64,000 bases of DNA from Cupriavidus alkaliphilus (GTDB lineage Bacteria > Pseudomonadota > Gammaproteobacteria > Burkholderiales > Burkholderiaceae). The notes below the pieces were generated by a model. It did not search any database and was not told the DNA's origin. It saw only the letters and a list, made by a program, of their open reading frames with translations. Positions 24,856 through 33,564 of the stretch are shown here, in pieces. The stretch is from the NCBI RefSeq assembly GCF_900094595.1, contig NZ_FMAD01000012.1, forward strand, positions 62,001 to 126,000, given 5' to 3'. Numbering within the stretch: position 1 is the stretch's first letter; every line of letters starts with the position of its first letter. A program made the position numbers and the translations under genes.

Positions 24856-25350
24856 TCAGGCGTACTCGGCTTCGACCAGTGCCATCTCGGGGCTGGTCAT
24901 CAGCTTCTCGATGTCGATCAGCACCAGCATGCGGCCGTCAATGGTGCCCAGGCCGGTCAGGTGCTCGGTCGAGATCGATACGCCGAACTCCGGCGCGGGC
25001 TTGATCGCCTCGCCGGTCAGCGTGAGCACGTCCGACACGCCATCCACGACGATGCCAACCACGCGGCCGGCCACGTTGAGGATGATGACCACGGTCTGGT
25101 GGTCGTAGCGCACGTTGCCCAGGCGGAACTTCAGGCGCAGGTCGACGATGGGCACGATCACCCCGCGCAGGTTGGTCACGCCCTTGATGAAGTCGGGCGC
25201 GCTGGAAATGCGCGTGACGGTCTCGTAGCTGCGGATCTCCTGCACCTTGAGGATGTCGATGCCGTATTCCTCCGACCCCAGCGTGAAGACCAGGAACTCC
25301 TGGCCCGAAGCGTCGCTTCCGGGGGTATCGATGTGTCCGATGCCGGCCAT
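24856..25350 (-). CDS. cheW: chemotaxis coupling protein CheW (first copy)
   Basis: A 164-residue adaptor that links MCPs to CheA. The CheW fold is clear from EFLVFTLGSEEYGIDILKVQ, VTNLRGVIVPIVDLR and GIVVDGVSDVL. The ATG at 25350 (MAGIGHID) follows GGAGAACAAGAG; the frame extends to 25437 but that part lies in cheA. It is highly similar to the second CheW at 35327 (shared EYGIDILKVQEIR and GIVVDGVSDVLTL blocks). Confidence 0.94.
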   Translation of the reverse strand: MAGIGHIDTPGSDASGQEFLVFTLGSEEYGIDILKVQEIRSYETVTRISSAPDFIKGVTNLRGVIVPIVDLRLKFRLGNVRYDHQTVVIILNVAGRVVGIVVDGVSDVLTLTGEAIKPAPEFGVSISTEHLTGLGTIDGRMLVLIDIEKLMTSPEMALVEAEYA

Positions 25351-25378
25351 GATCTCTTGTTCTCCTGTGATGGGACGA

Positions 25379-27388
25379 TTACTGCTGCAGCGCCGGTTCC
25401 TGCCGGCGCACGCCGGTGCGCTGCAGCGCGCCGACATCGACGATCAGCGCCACGCTGCCGTCGCCAAGAATGGTGGCCGCGGAAATGCACGGCACCTTGC
25501 GGTAGTTGGTTTCCAGGTTCTTCAGCACCACCTGGTGCTGGCCGATCAGCTGGTCCACCAGCAGCGCGAAGCGCTTGCCTTCGGCCTGCAGGATCACGGC
25601 GATGCCCTGCGTAGGCTCCTGCAGCGCGCCGGCCACGTTGAACACGCGGTGCATCTCCAGCAGCGGCAGGTACTCGCCGCGCACGTGCATGACGCGGTCC
25701 GAGTTGGCCGCGGTATGGACGTCTTCGGCCTTGGGCTGCAGCGACTCCATCACGCAGTTCAACGGCAGGATGAAGGTCTCTTCGCCCACCTTGACCGACA
25801 TGCCGTCCAGGATGGCCAGCGTCAGCGGCAGCACGATGCGGATGGTGGTGCCCAGGCCCGGGCGCGAGCTGATCTGCACGTGGCCGCCCATCTCCTGGAT
25901 GTTGCGCTTGACCACATCCATGCCCACGCCGCGGCCGGACACGTCGGTAATGACCTCGGCAGTGGAGAAGCCCGGCGCAAAGATCAGTTGCCAGACTTCT
26001 TCATCGGTGATGGTCTCGGACACCGGCAGGCCGTTCTGGATGGCCTTGGCCAGGATGCGCTCGCGGTTCAGGCCGCCGCCGTCGTCGCTGACCTCGATGA
26101 CGATATTGCCGCCATGGTGCTGCGCGGACAGGATCAGCTGGCCGGTCGGGTCCTTGCCGGCGGCCACGCGCTTGTCGGGGGTTTCGATGCCGTGGTCCAG
26201 GCTGTTGCGCACCAGGTGCGTCAGCGGATCGATGATGCGTTCGATCAGGCTCTTGTCCAGCTCGGTGGCCTTGCCGAACGTGACCAGGTCAATCTGCTTG
26301 CCGAGCTTGCTGGCCAGGTCGCGCACCAGCCGCGGGAAGCGCGAGAACACATAGTCCATCGGCATCATGCGGATCGACATCACGGCTTCCTGCAGGTCGC
26401 GCGCGTTGCGCTCGAGCTGGCCCATGCCGGAGAACAGGCGGTCGAACAGCACCGGGTCCAGCGACGATGCGGTCTGCGCCAGCATGGATTGCGTGATCAC
26501 CAGTTCGCCCACCAGGTTGATGATCTGGTCGACTTTCTCGGTGGGCACGCGGATCGAGCCTTCGCCGTGCGCGGGCGCGGGGGCCGGTGCGGCCTTGGCC
26601 TTTTCACGCGCGGCCGGGGCGGCCGGGGCCGGGGCCGCGGCCACCGGGGCGGGCGCGGGAGCGGCAACCTGGGCCGCAACCGGTTCCGGCGCATCGGTCG
26701 CGGCTTCGATCACGATCTGGTCGCTGTCGATCACGAAGCAGCACACCGCGATGATGTCGTCGGCGCTGCATTGGGTGTTGAGCCACACCACCAGTTCGCC
26801 GCTGGTCTCTTGCTGCCCGGTGATCTCGCCCAGGTTGGCCAGCTCTTCGCGCAGCAGCGCCTGGTCCGACGCCGATACCTTGATCAGGCGGATCTTCAGG
26901 CCGCCGGCGGCGGGCGCGGCTGCGGGCGCGGTGGCAGCAACCGGTGCGGGTGCCGGCGCCGCAGCGGCTGCCGGGGCCGCGTCATGGCCGGCGGCTTCCT
27001 GTGCCAGCTGCTGCAGCACGGCGCAGATGCGCTTCAGCGTTTCCGGATCGGGTTCGGTGCCGTTGCGGTAGGCGTTGAGCTGGTCTTGCAACACGTCCTT
27101 GGTTTCCAGAAAGGTGTCGATGATGGTCCTGGTCAACGCCAGTTCCTGCCGGCGCGTGCGGTCCAGCAGGTTCTCGAAGATATGGGTGGTCTCGGTCAGC
27201 GCCGCGAAGCCAAAGGTGGCGGCGCCGCCCTTGATCGAATGCGCGGCGCGGAAGATCGCGTTCAGATGCTCGGGATCGGGCGCCTCGATGTCCAGGCCGA
27301 GCAGCAGCTGCTCCATTTCGACGAGCAGTTCTTCCGCTTCCTCGAAGAAGGTCTGGTAAAACTGAGTGATATCGATATCGACAGACAT
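25379..27388 (-). CDS. cheA: chemotaxis histidine kinase CheA
   Basis: A 669-residue sensor kinase. Domains in order: P1/Hpt with the phosphorylated H50 (FRAAHSIKGGAATFGF); P2 CheY/CheB-binding domain (LKIRLIKVSASDQAL...); P3 dimerisation helices (VDQIINLVGELVITQSML); P4 ATPase with N box (HLVRNSLDHGIE), G1 (DDGGGLN), F and G2 (GRGVGMDVV); P5 CheW-like regulatory domain (FILPLNCVMESL). Long Ala/Pro linkers flank P2. The ATG at 27388 (MSVDIDITQFYQ) is chosen over the upstream frame, which is low-complexity and overlaps motB. Normal family length. Confidence 0.96.
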   Translation of the reverse strand: MSVDIDITQFYQTFFEEAEELLVEMEQLLLGLDIEAPDPEHLNAIFRAAHSIKGGAATFGFAALTETTHIFENLLDRTRRQELALTRTIIDTFLETKDVLQDQLNAYRNGTEPDPETLKRICAVLQQLAQEAAGHDAAPAAAAAPAPAPVAATAPAAAPAAGGLKIRLIKVSASDQALLREELANLGEITGQQETSGELVVWLNTQCSADDIIAVCCFVIDSDQIVIEAATDAPEPVAAQVAAPAPAPVAAAPAPAAPAAREKAKAAPAPAPAHGEGSIRVPTEKVDQIINLVGELVITQSMLAQTASSLDPVLFDRLFSGMGQLERNARDLQEAVMSIRMMPMDYVFSRFPRLVRDLASKLGKQIDLVTFGKATELDKSLIERIIDPLTHLVRNSLDHGIETPDKRVAAGKDPTGQLILSAQHHGGNIVIEVSDDGGGLNRERILAKAIQNGLPVSETITDEEVWQLIFAPGFSTAEVITDVSGRGVGMDVVKRNIQEMGGHVQISSRPGLGTTIRIVLPLTLAILDGMSVKVGEETFILPLNCVMESLQPKAEDVHTAANSDRVMHVRGEYLPLLEMHRVFNVAGALQEPTQGIAVILQAEGKRFALLVDQLIGQHQVVLKNLETNYRKVPCISAATILGDGSVALIVDVGALQRTGVRRQEPALQQ

Positions 27389-27440
27389 GGCGTCCTGATT
27401 CACTTGGTTACGGCGCACGGCACGCTGCGGCGGCCCTGCG

Positions 27441-28445
27441 TCATGGTTTGCTGCCCGGGGCCGGCGCTGCTGCCGGTGTTGCTGCCGGTGCCGCTGCGGG
27501 TGTTGCTGCCGGTGCGGAGGCTGCCGCCAGCCCTGCCTGCATCTCCTGCGCGGCCTTGCCGGACTGCGCCGCCACCGTGACTTCGGCGGCGCTGGCGTTC
27601 TCGGCTTCAAAGCGCGCCTGCGCCTTCTGGTTCAGCACCACGATGCTGATGCGGCGGTTGATCGGCGCGAGCAGGTCCTGCTTGTCCAGCGGCATGGTCG
27701 CGGCCAGGCCCAGCACGCGCAGCACCTTGCCTTCCTGCATGCCGCCCGCGATCAGCTCGCGGCGCGAGGCGTTGGCGCGGTCGCCGGACAACTCCCAGTT
27801 GCTGTAGGTGCGCTCGCCATTGGAATAGTTGGCCGCGTCGGTGTGGCCGGACAGGCTGACCTTGTTGGGCAGCTCGTTCAGCACCGGGCCGATCTCGCGC
27901 AGGATGGTGCGCATATAGCTTTCGACGGTGGCGCTGCCGGTGCGGAACATGGGGCGGTTCTGCGTATCCAGGATCTGGATGCGCAGGCCTTCGCTGGTGA
28001 TGTCCAACAGCAGCTGCGGCCGGAACTGGCGCAGCACCGGGTTGTTCTCGATGATCTGTTCCAGGCGCTGCTTGAGCGCGCGCAGGCGCTGCGCTTCCTG
28101 CTGCTCGTTGCGGCGCTGTTCGTCGCTGGGGTCATTGTCGCGGGCGCGCATGACTTCACCGTCCTTGCGCATCGCGTCCAGCCCGCCGCCCGGGATCACG
28201 CTGGGCGACTGGCTGCTCTTCTCGCCGCCGACGATGGCCACCTTGAGCGGCATGCGGAAGTATTCGGCAATGCCTTCCAGCGTCTTCTTGTTGGCGCTGG
28301 ACAGCAGCCACAGCACCAGGAACAGCGCCATCATCGCCGTCATGAAGTCGGCGTAGGCAATCTTCCAGCTGTGGTTGCCGTGCGGCCGGGCGTGCGACTT
28401 CGCCCGGCGGACGATGATCGGACGCATATCGTGTGCGCTGCTCAT
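27441..28445 (-). CDS. motB: flagellar motor stator protein MotB
   Basis: A 334-residue stator subunit. One N-terminal transmembrane helix carries the proton-binding D33 (WKIAYADFMTAMMALFLVLW). A periplasmic plug/linker follows, then an OmpA-like peptidoglycan-binding domain (VSLSGHTDAANY, ELSGDRANASRRELI, RRISIVVL). The C-terminus is an Ala/Pro repeat (ATPAAAPAATPAAAPAP). D33 and the absence of polar sodium-type features suggest a proton-driven stator. The ATG at 28445 gives a normal N-terminus; M7 is an alternative. It lies 34 bases after motA. Confidence 0.95.
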   Translation of the reverse strand: MSSAHDMRPIIVRRAKSHARPHGNHSWKIAYADFMTAMMALFLVLWLLSSANKKTLEGIAEYFRMPLKVAIVGGEKSSQSPSVIPGGGLDAMRKDGEVMRARDNDPSDEQRRNEQQEAQRLRALKQRLEQIIENNPVLRQFRPQLLLDITSEGLRIQILDTQNRPMFRTGSATVESYMRTILREIGPVLNELPNKVSLSGHTDAANYSNGERTYSNWELSGDRANASRRELIAGGMQEGKVLRVLGLAATMPLDKQDLLAPINRRISIVVLNQKAQARFEAENASAAEVTVAAQSGKAAQEMQAGLAAASAPAATPAAAPAATPAAAPAPGSKP

Positions 28446-28479
28446 GTGGTGCCCCTTGCTGCGTGCGTTGCCGGCTGCC

Positions 28480-29343
28480 TTAGTTCAGGCTCTTGACTTC
28501 ACGCACGTGGTCGTCCAGCTCCAGGAACGACGGACGCACCGTGGAGTACAGCACCTTGCGGCCGAATTCCACCGCCACCAGCGGCGCGTAGCCGTTCAGG
28601 GAGGCCAGCAGCACCACCTTGATGCACTCGTAGACCTTAACGTTCTCGGACACCTGCAGCTCGATGCGCGCGGCCAGCGGCGAGATAAAGCCGTAGGCCA
28701 GCAAGATGCCGAGGAAGGTGCCGACCATGGCGTGCGCGATCAGCGCGCCCAGCTCCGCCGGCGGCAGGTCGGCCGAACCCAGCGCATGCACCACGCCCAT
28801 CACCGCGGCGACGATGCCGAACGCCGGCAGGCCATCGCCGACGCGCGACAGCGCATGGGCGGGAATCTCGGCTTCATGGCGGAAGGTCTCGATCTCGTGG
28901 TCCATCAGGGCCTCGATCTCGAACGCGTTCATATTGCCGTTGACCATCATGCGCAGGTAGTCGGTGAGGAATTCCATCACCACCGGATCCGACAGGATGC
29001 GCGGGTACTGGCTGAACACGCTGCTGGCGGCGGGATCGGCGATTTCCTTTTCCAGGAACAGGATGCCCTCGCGCCGCGCCTTGGACAGCAGCACGTACAG
29101 CAGCGACATGACGTCCAGGTACAGCTCTTTCTTGTACTTGGAACTCTTGAACAGGCCCGGCAGCGCGCGCGCGGTGGCCTTGATGGCCTTGCCGGTATTG
29201 GTGGCGATGAAGGCGCCGAGGGCGGCCCCGGCGATGATCACCACTTCGGCAGGTTGATACAGCGCGCCCATATGGCCGCCGGTCATGGCGTAACCGCCAA
29301 GCACCGCCGCTACCACGACGACATAGCCAAGAACTACTAGCAC
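28480..29343 (-). CDS. motA: flagellar motor stator protein MotA
   Basis: A 287-residue four-helix inner-membrane stator subunit. Helix 1 is MLVVLGYVVVVAAVLGGYAM, a large cytoplasmic loop with charged residues for FliG contact lies around 60-165 (DHEIETFRHEAEIPAHALSR), and helices 3-4 are LPAFGIVAAVMGVVHALG and GTFLGILLAYGFISPLA. The conserved LPAFGIVAAVMGV proline motif is intact. It pairs with motB directly downstream. The flhDC genes precede it by about 120 bases. Confidence 0.95.
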   Translation of the reverse strand: MLVVLGYVVVVAAVLGGYAMTGGHMGALYQPAEVVIIAGAALGAFIATNTGKAIKATARALPGLFKSSKYKKELYLDVMSLLYVLLSKARREGILFLEKEIADPAASSVFSQYPRILSDPVVMEFLTDYLRMMVNGNMNAFEIEALMDHEIETFRHEAEIPAHALSRVGDGLPAFGIVAAVMGVVHALGSADLPPAELGALIAHAMVGTFLGILLAYGFISPLAARIELQVSENVKVYECIKVVLLASLNGYAPLVAVEFGRKVLYSTVRPSFLELDDHVREVKSLN

Positions 29344-29462
29344 GATCGGATCCCCGTCTAAAAACGCGCGTCAGCCACGCTCATTGGCCCGTTGCACGGG
29401 CGCACGGAGAGAATCCGTCCGCCAGCGCAGCAAGCTTGCCAGCCGGCGGACCTTGACCAGGA

Positions 29463-30068
29463 TCAGGCGTTGGTCTGCACGGCGGCGGCGTCTTTCGAGA
29501 GCTTCTTCACTTTCCCTGCGCGCGACGGCGGACGGCACAGGCTGCACACAAAGTTCGCGTGCGGCTCATACGCGTGCGTGACAAACTGTCCGCCGCAACA
29601 CGTGCACCGGGACAGCTGCAGCATGTTGCTCTCGAAGAACCGTACTAACGTCCAGGCCCGCGTGAAACTTAAGACAATTTCACCGCCGAGCAGCGAAACA
29701 TGCTCGAGGTACAGGCGGTACGCCGCCACCACCGCGCGGATGCCCACGGTCTCGCCTTCCTGCACCATGAACTGGTAGGCAGAGAAGAACAGGGACGAGT
29801 GGATATTCGGCAGCCAGGTGGTGAACCAGTCCGTCGAAAAGGGCAGCATGCCCTTGGGCGGCGAGACGCCGCGCAGCTCCTTGTACAGGCGGATCAGCCG
29901 GTCACGCGACAGCGTGGTCTCGGCTTCAAGCACCTGCAGGCGCGCGCCCAGGCCGATCAGCTCGATGGCGAGCTGGGTCTGGTTGGCGTCCTGGAGCACG
30001 CTCTTGCGGCTGGGAACGGAGGTGGCCGTATAACTCCGGGTAGGCTCGGCCTGCAGGAGCGCGGTCAA
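29463..30068 (-). CDS. flhC: flagellar master regulator subunit FlhC
   Basis: A 201-residue partner of FlhD in the FlhD4C2 activator of class II flagellar genes. Conserved sequence runs from QLAIELIGLGARLQVLEAET through KGMLPFSTDWFTTW to the zinc-binding cysteines CTCCGG...CSLC. I place the start at a TTG (30068), which overlaps the flhD TGA as TTGA and has GTGGAG eight bases upstream. No ATG or GTG fits between it and the conserved region. About 20 residues precede the E. coli-like N-terminus. Confidence 0.92.
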   Translation of the reverse strand: MTALLQAEPTRSYTATSVPSRKSVLQDANQTQLAIELIGLGARLQVLEAETTLSRDRLIRLYKELRGVSPPKGMLPFSTDWFTTWLPNIHSSLFFSAYQFMVQEGETVGIRAVVAAYRLYLEHVSLLGGEIVLSFTRAWTLVRFFESNMLQLSRCTCCGGQFVTHAYEPHANFVCSLCRPPSRAGKVKKLSKDAAAVQTNA

Positions 30069-30382
30069 TTGATCGACTCCACAGGCTGACGTGCGAGCAG
30101 GATCGCGGCGTGGATCTGCTGCATGTCGTGGCTCTTGGCCGTGTGGGTGAGAGTAGACAGAAGCGCATGGTCGTCGAAGCGGAACCTGCACAGCACCATG
30201 TTGGATGCCGCCAGCTTGACGAGTTGCGCGGAGGTCAGCTTGGCAAGGATGTCCGCAATTTCCTTGCTGACCCCGAGCCGAAACATGGCTTCGACCTGGT
30301 TTTCGCGCACCAGGCGTTGCGCGAGCAGCAGATAGGCGAGGTTAACCTCCCTGATCTCCTGGAGAACTTCACTGCTTTCCAA
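30065..30382 (-). CDS. flhD: flagellar master regulator subunit FlhD
   Basis: A protein of 105 residues, matching E. coli FlhD through INLAYLLLAQRLV-like (VNLAYLLLAQRLVRENQVEA), MFRLGVSKEIADILAKL and LCRFRFDDHALLSTL to DMQQIHAAILLA. The best start is a TTG at 30382 (LESSEVLQEIREVN), which follows AGCGGGGATAAA and aligns with the E. coli N-terminus. The frame extends to an ATG at 30487 but the extra 35 residues look non-coding. First gene of the motility operon. The 480 bases upstream hold its promoter region. Confidence 0.92.
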   Translation of the reverse strand: MESSEVLQEIREVNLAYLLLAQRLVRENQVEAMFRLGVSKEIADILAKLTSAQLVKLAASNMVLCRFRFDDHALLSTLTHTAKSHDMQQIHAAILLARQPVESIN

Positions 30383-30863
30383 TTTATCCCCGCTACCAAA
30401 ACCCACCGTAGCCGCTTGTCCGGCGCTTACCGTTGCCCTCGGGGGGCACGGCGACCAGATCGTTTGCATGCGGCTGGGCGGGTACAACGTACGACTAAGG
30501 AACTACGCCCATGTCCAACTGTAATCAACTCCGTTACAAGTGTTACAGAGTGTAAGTAAGACTGTTACGTTTATATCGGCAATCGCCCCGCAATGCCAAT
30601 CCCTACTTACGCGGGGGGGATCCTAATGTCGCATGAAACATACATTGGACCCGCACATTTTGTAACAAGTCACACGCTAGACTTTTGATTTCGCTCAAGA
30701 CAGCACGAGCGAACGTCCTCCGCATCAACGCGTGGGAACGGCCTTGGTAGCCTGCTGGATTCCTCTATTGACGAAGGCCGCGCGGAGTGTATCGCCGCGC
30801 ATGGTGTTCGTAATACTGTCCAAAATATCCGGCCTGAATGGGACGGCGGCGGCAGTGCCAGCT
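30383..30863. promoter_or_regulatory. long flhDC upstream regulatory region
   Basis: There is no gene in these 480 bases. The stretch is AT-richer than its surroundings. At 30533-30568 it has spaced GTTAC units (30533, 30542, 30564) plus GTAAG at 30552, with spacings of 9-12 bases, about 150 bases before flhD. Long upstream regions that integrate many regulators are usual for flhDC. No single promoter could be assigned with confidence. Confidence 0.45.
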
Positions 30864-31598
30864 TCAATGTCCGAACAGCCGGCGCAGCCAGTTCGCGAGC
30901 CGCGCGAACACATCGTCGGGCGCTTCGCGGAACAACGCCGGGCGCACGCGCTCGACCTGCTCCAGCACGCGCGAGGCCTCGTCCGGCTGCATCGACCCGT
31001 ACTCCAGCGCCAGCCCCAGCATGCCGCGCAACTCGCCGACGCGGGCGCGGCCGGCGGCCTCGTTGTCTTCGGTCTGCAGCGCGTACATCAGGTCATAGGC
31101 GCGCTGCCGCAGGCTCTCGGCCAGGCGCCAGGCCGGCGTGCGCATGCGCTCTTCCAGCGCGCGCAGGTCTTCCGCGGACGCCGCCACCTGGGTGGCCAGG
31201 GCCTCGGTATAGGCGCTGTCGGCGCCGCACTCGGCCAGCACCTGCGCCGCCCATTCGCGCGCGTGCGCGAGGCGCTGCTCGCCGCTCCAGCCGGGCTGCA
31301 CCGCCAGGCCGAAGCCGAAGCGCTGCGCATCGCGCATCAGCGCCGCGAGGGCATTGGGCAACTGCTTGTCGAACACGCGGCGCGCCCAGCCGTACTCACC
31401 CCCGGACAGCAGCCGCGAGACCGCGCGCTCGGTCAGCGGGCCGTCATGCTGCAGCAGCCGCGCGCGCAGGAAGTCATCGAACTCGGGCGGCAGGAACTCG
31501 CGGTCCAACCCGGTCGAGACCCCGATGAACTGGTCGAATTCCTTGCGCAGCCTGGCCGCGTCCTCTTGCGGCAAGGCCAGGGTGATATCGGTCGTCAT
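30864..31598 (-). CDS. hypothetical protein co-transcribed with MCP
   Basis: A soluble, largely helical protein of 244 residues. It starts 8 bases after the MCP stop at 31607, so the two are almost certainly one operon. It has no membrane segment and no cysteine cluster that I can link to a function. Visible blocks include LRKEFDQFIGVSTGLDREFL, SGGEYGWARRVFDKQL and a C-terminal DVFARLANWLRRLFGH amphipathic tail. I do not recognise the family. The position suggests a role linked to that chemoreceptor or to motility. The downstream neighbour flhD belongs to the next transcription unit. Confidence 0.7.
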   Translation of the reverse strand: MTTDITLALPQEDAARLRKEFDQFIGVSTGLDREFLPPEFDDFLRARLLQHDGPLTERAVSRLLSGGEYGWARRVFDKQLPNALAALMRDAQRFGFGLAVQPGWSGEQRLAHAREWAAQVLAECGADSAYTEALATQVAASAEDLRALEERMRTPAWRLAESLRQRAYDLMYALQTEDNEAAGRARVGELRGMLGLALEYGSMQPDEASRVLEQVERVRPALFREAPDDVFARLANWLRRLFGH

Positions 31599-31606
31599 GG
31601 CAACAC

Positions 31607-33448
31607 TCAGAACGCGCTCCAGTCGCCGTTGTCGGCAGCGGCGAGGGCCGGCCGCGGCGTGATGGCGGCGGCGCGCGGCGCCGCCTTGGCTGGCGCCGGC
31701 TCGGCCGCGTCGTGCGGGGCTTCATCGGCGCCGGCGGCTTGCGCCTTGGCCATCGGCAGCTTGGCCGCACGCTTGCCCGCGGCGATGGCACGCACCGCGC
31801 CTGGGGCGCGCTGGGCCTTGACGGGCACCGCAGCGGCGGCCGGCAACACCTCGAAGCGATCCGCGCGCTCGTCCTCCGCCGCCAGGCGGAACGTGGCCAC
31901 CGCGGACTGCAGGCGGCTGGCCTGTTCTTCCAGCGCGCCCGCCGCGGCGGCGGCTTCTTCGACCAGTGCCGCGTTCTGCTGCGTCACCTCGTCCATCTGC
32001 GCCACCGCCTGGTTCACCTGCTCGATACCCGAGCTCTGCTCGGCCGATGCCGCGCTGATCTCGCCCATGATGTCGGTCACGCGCTTGACCGCCTGCACGA
32101 TCTCGTCCATGGTCTTGCCGGCCTGGCCAACCAGTGCCGAGCCGTTGTCGACGCGTTCCACGGTATCGCCGATCAGGCCCTTGATTTCCTTGGCCGCGTT
32201 GGCGCTGCGCTGCGCCAGGCTGCGCACCTCGCCCGCCACCACCGCGAAGCCGCGGCCCTGCTCGCCGGCGCGCGCGGCTTCCACCGCGGCGTTCAGCGCC
32301 AGGATGTTGGTCTGGAACGCAATGCCTTCGATCACGCCGATGATGTCGACGATCTTCTTCGAAGCATCGTTGATCTCGTCCATGGTCTGCACCACCCGGC
32401 CCACCACTTCGCCGCCGCGCAGCGCAGTGTCCGACGCGTTTGCCGCCAGCCCGCTGGCCTGGCGCGCGTTGTCCGCGTTCTGGCGCACCGTGCTGGTCAG
32501 TTCTTCCATGCTCGACGCGGTCTGCTCCAGCGACGCCGCCTGCTGCTCGGTGCGCTGCGACAGGTCATTGTTGCCCGCGGCAATCTCGCGCGAGGCGCTG
32601 CCGATCGATTCGGCCGAGGCCTTGAAATCCCGCACCATGCGCGACAGCTGCTGCTGCATCTGCTGCATCGCATAGACCAGGCTGCTCTTGTCGCCGGCAC
32701 GCGTGGTCACCGGCGTGGAGAAATCGCCCTCGGCAATGCGTGCGGCAATGGCCGCGGCATACGCCGGCTCGCCGCCCAGCTGGCGCGACAGCGCGCGTGC
32801 CAGCGCCACGCCCAGCAACACCGACAGCGCCAGGCCGCCCAGCACCAGGCCCAGCATCCACAGGCGGGTCTCGTCGTAGACGCTGCGCGCTTCTTCCATG
32901 TTGTTGCGGGCACGGTCGTCGCGGCGCTTGACCATCTGCAGCATCACCGCTTCCAGCGCATGGCTGTCCTTGAGCAGGTCAGCGCTTTCCGAAAACACCT
33001 GGCTCTCGAACTGCGAGGTATCCAGCGGCTGCTTGCTGACCAGTTCGACATACTTTTCCATGCGCGCGCGGAACGCCGGCGACAGGTCCTGGTACTGCTT
33101 GACCAGCGCCTTGCCCTCGGGCTTCTCGAAGGCGCCAGACACCTGGCGGATGCGTTCATCCATCGCGGCCAGCGATTTGGCGATCAGCTCTTTCTCGATC
33201 GTGCGCTCGCCCATGGTCGATGCCGACAGCAGCGCGATCTGCGAGCGGCTGGCGTAGACCAGGTTGATGTTGGCGTCTTGCACCGCCTTCAGCGCGCGCA
33301 GGTCGTCGTTGTAGATCTTGCCGGTCCAGTCGGCCATGCGGCCCATGTTGACGACGCCCAGCAGCCCCATCACGGCGCCGATCACGGCAACGACCAGGAA
33401 TCCGGCAACCAGCCTGGTCGTGACGCGCAATTGATTGAACCAATGCAT
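31607..33448 (-). CDS. methyl-accepting chemotaxis protein, 4HB type
   Basis: A chemoreceptor of 613 residues. TM1 (about 10-34, TTRLVAGFLVVAVIGAVMGL), a periplasmic four-helix-bundle sensor (about 35-190), TM2 (LWMLGLVLGGLALSVLLGVA), HAMP, then a coiled-coil signalling domain with the invariant hairpin tip VIEGIAFQTNILALNAAVEA and GRGFAVVAGEVR. After an Ala/Pro linker it ends DWSAF, an xWxxF tail like the CheR/CheB docking pentapeptide of E. coli Tar. The signalling domain is nearly identical, at DNA level too, to that of the next MCP. The ligand is unknown. Confidence 0.93.
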   Translation of the reverse strand: MHWFNQLRVTTRLVAGFLVVAVIGAVMGLLGVVNMGRMADWTGKIYNDDLRALKAVQDANINLVYASRSQIALLSASTMGERTIEKELIAKSLAAMDERIRQVSGAFEKPEGKALVKQYQDLSPAFRARMEKYVELVSKQPLDTSQFESQVFSESADLLKDSHALEAVMLQMVKRRDDRARNNMEEARSVYDETRLWMLGLVLGGLALSVLLGVALARALSRQLGGEPAYAAAIAARIAEGDFSTPVTTRAGDKSSLVYAMQQMQQQLSRMVRDFKASAESIGSASREIAAGNNDLSQRTEQQAASLEQTASSMEELTSTVRQNADNARQASGLAANASDTALRGGEVVGRVVQTMDEINDASKKIVDIIGVIEGIAFQTNILALNAAVEAARAGEQGRGFAVVAGEVRSLAQRSANAAKEIKGLIGDTVERVDNGSALVGQAGKTMDEIVQAVKRVTDIMGEISAASAEQSSGIEQVNQAVAQMDEVTQQNAALVEEAAAAAGALEEQASRLQSAVATFRLAAEDERADRFEVLPAAAAVPVKAQRAPGAVRAIAAGKRAAKLPMAKAQAAGADEAPHDAAEPAPAKAAPRAAAITPRPALAAADNGDWSAF

Positions 33449-33564
33449 AGCAACTCCCCCTTGTAACTGAAGCCTCGGGCACGGCCTGCCGCGCCCTGTG
33501 TACGCTGGCAGCGCGGTACGCCGCGGCTGCCTTCACTTCGATCCCAACCGTGCTGGTACCGTGC

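Noticed and set aside
25247..27580. 777-codon open frame on the plus strand opposite cheA
   Set aside because: It is antisense to a gene with every CheA domain; GC-rich third positions keep the opposite frame open. It has no family features.
30732..33466. Long plus-strand frames (647 and 584 codons) opposite the MCP genes
   Set aside because: Ala/Arg/His-rich composition, no RBS, and antisense to well-supported chemoreceptors. The same pattern occurs opposite 33565-35208, 39099-40922 and 50634-52379.
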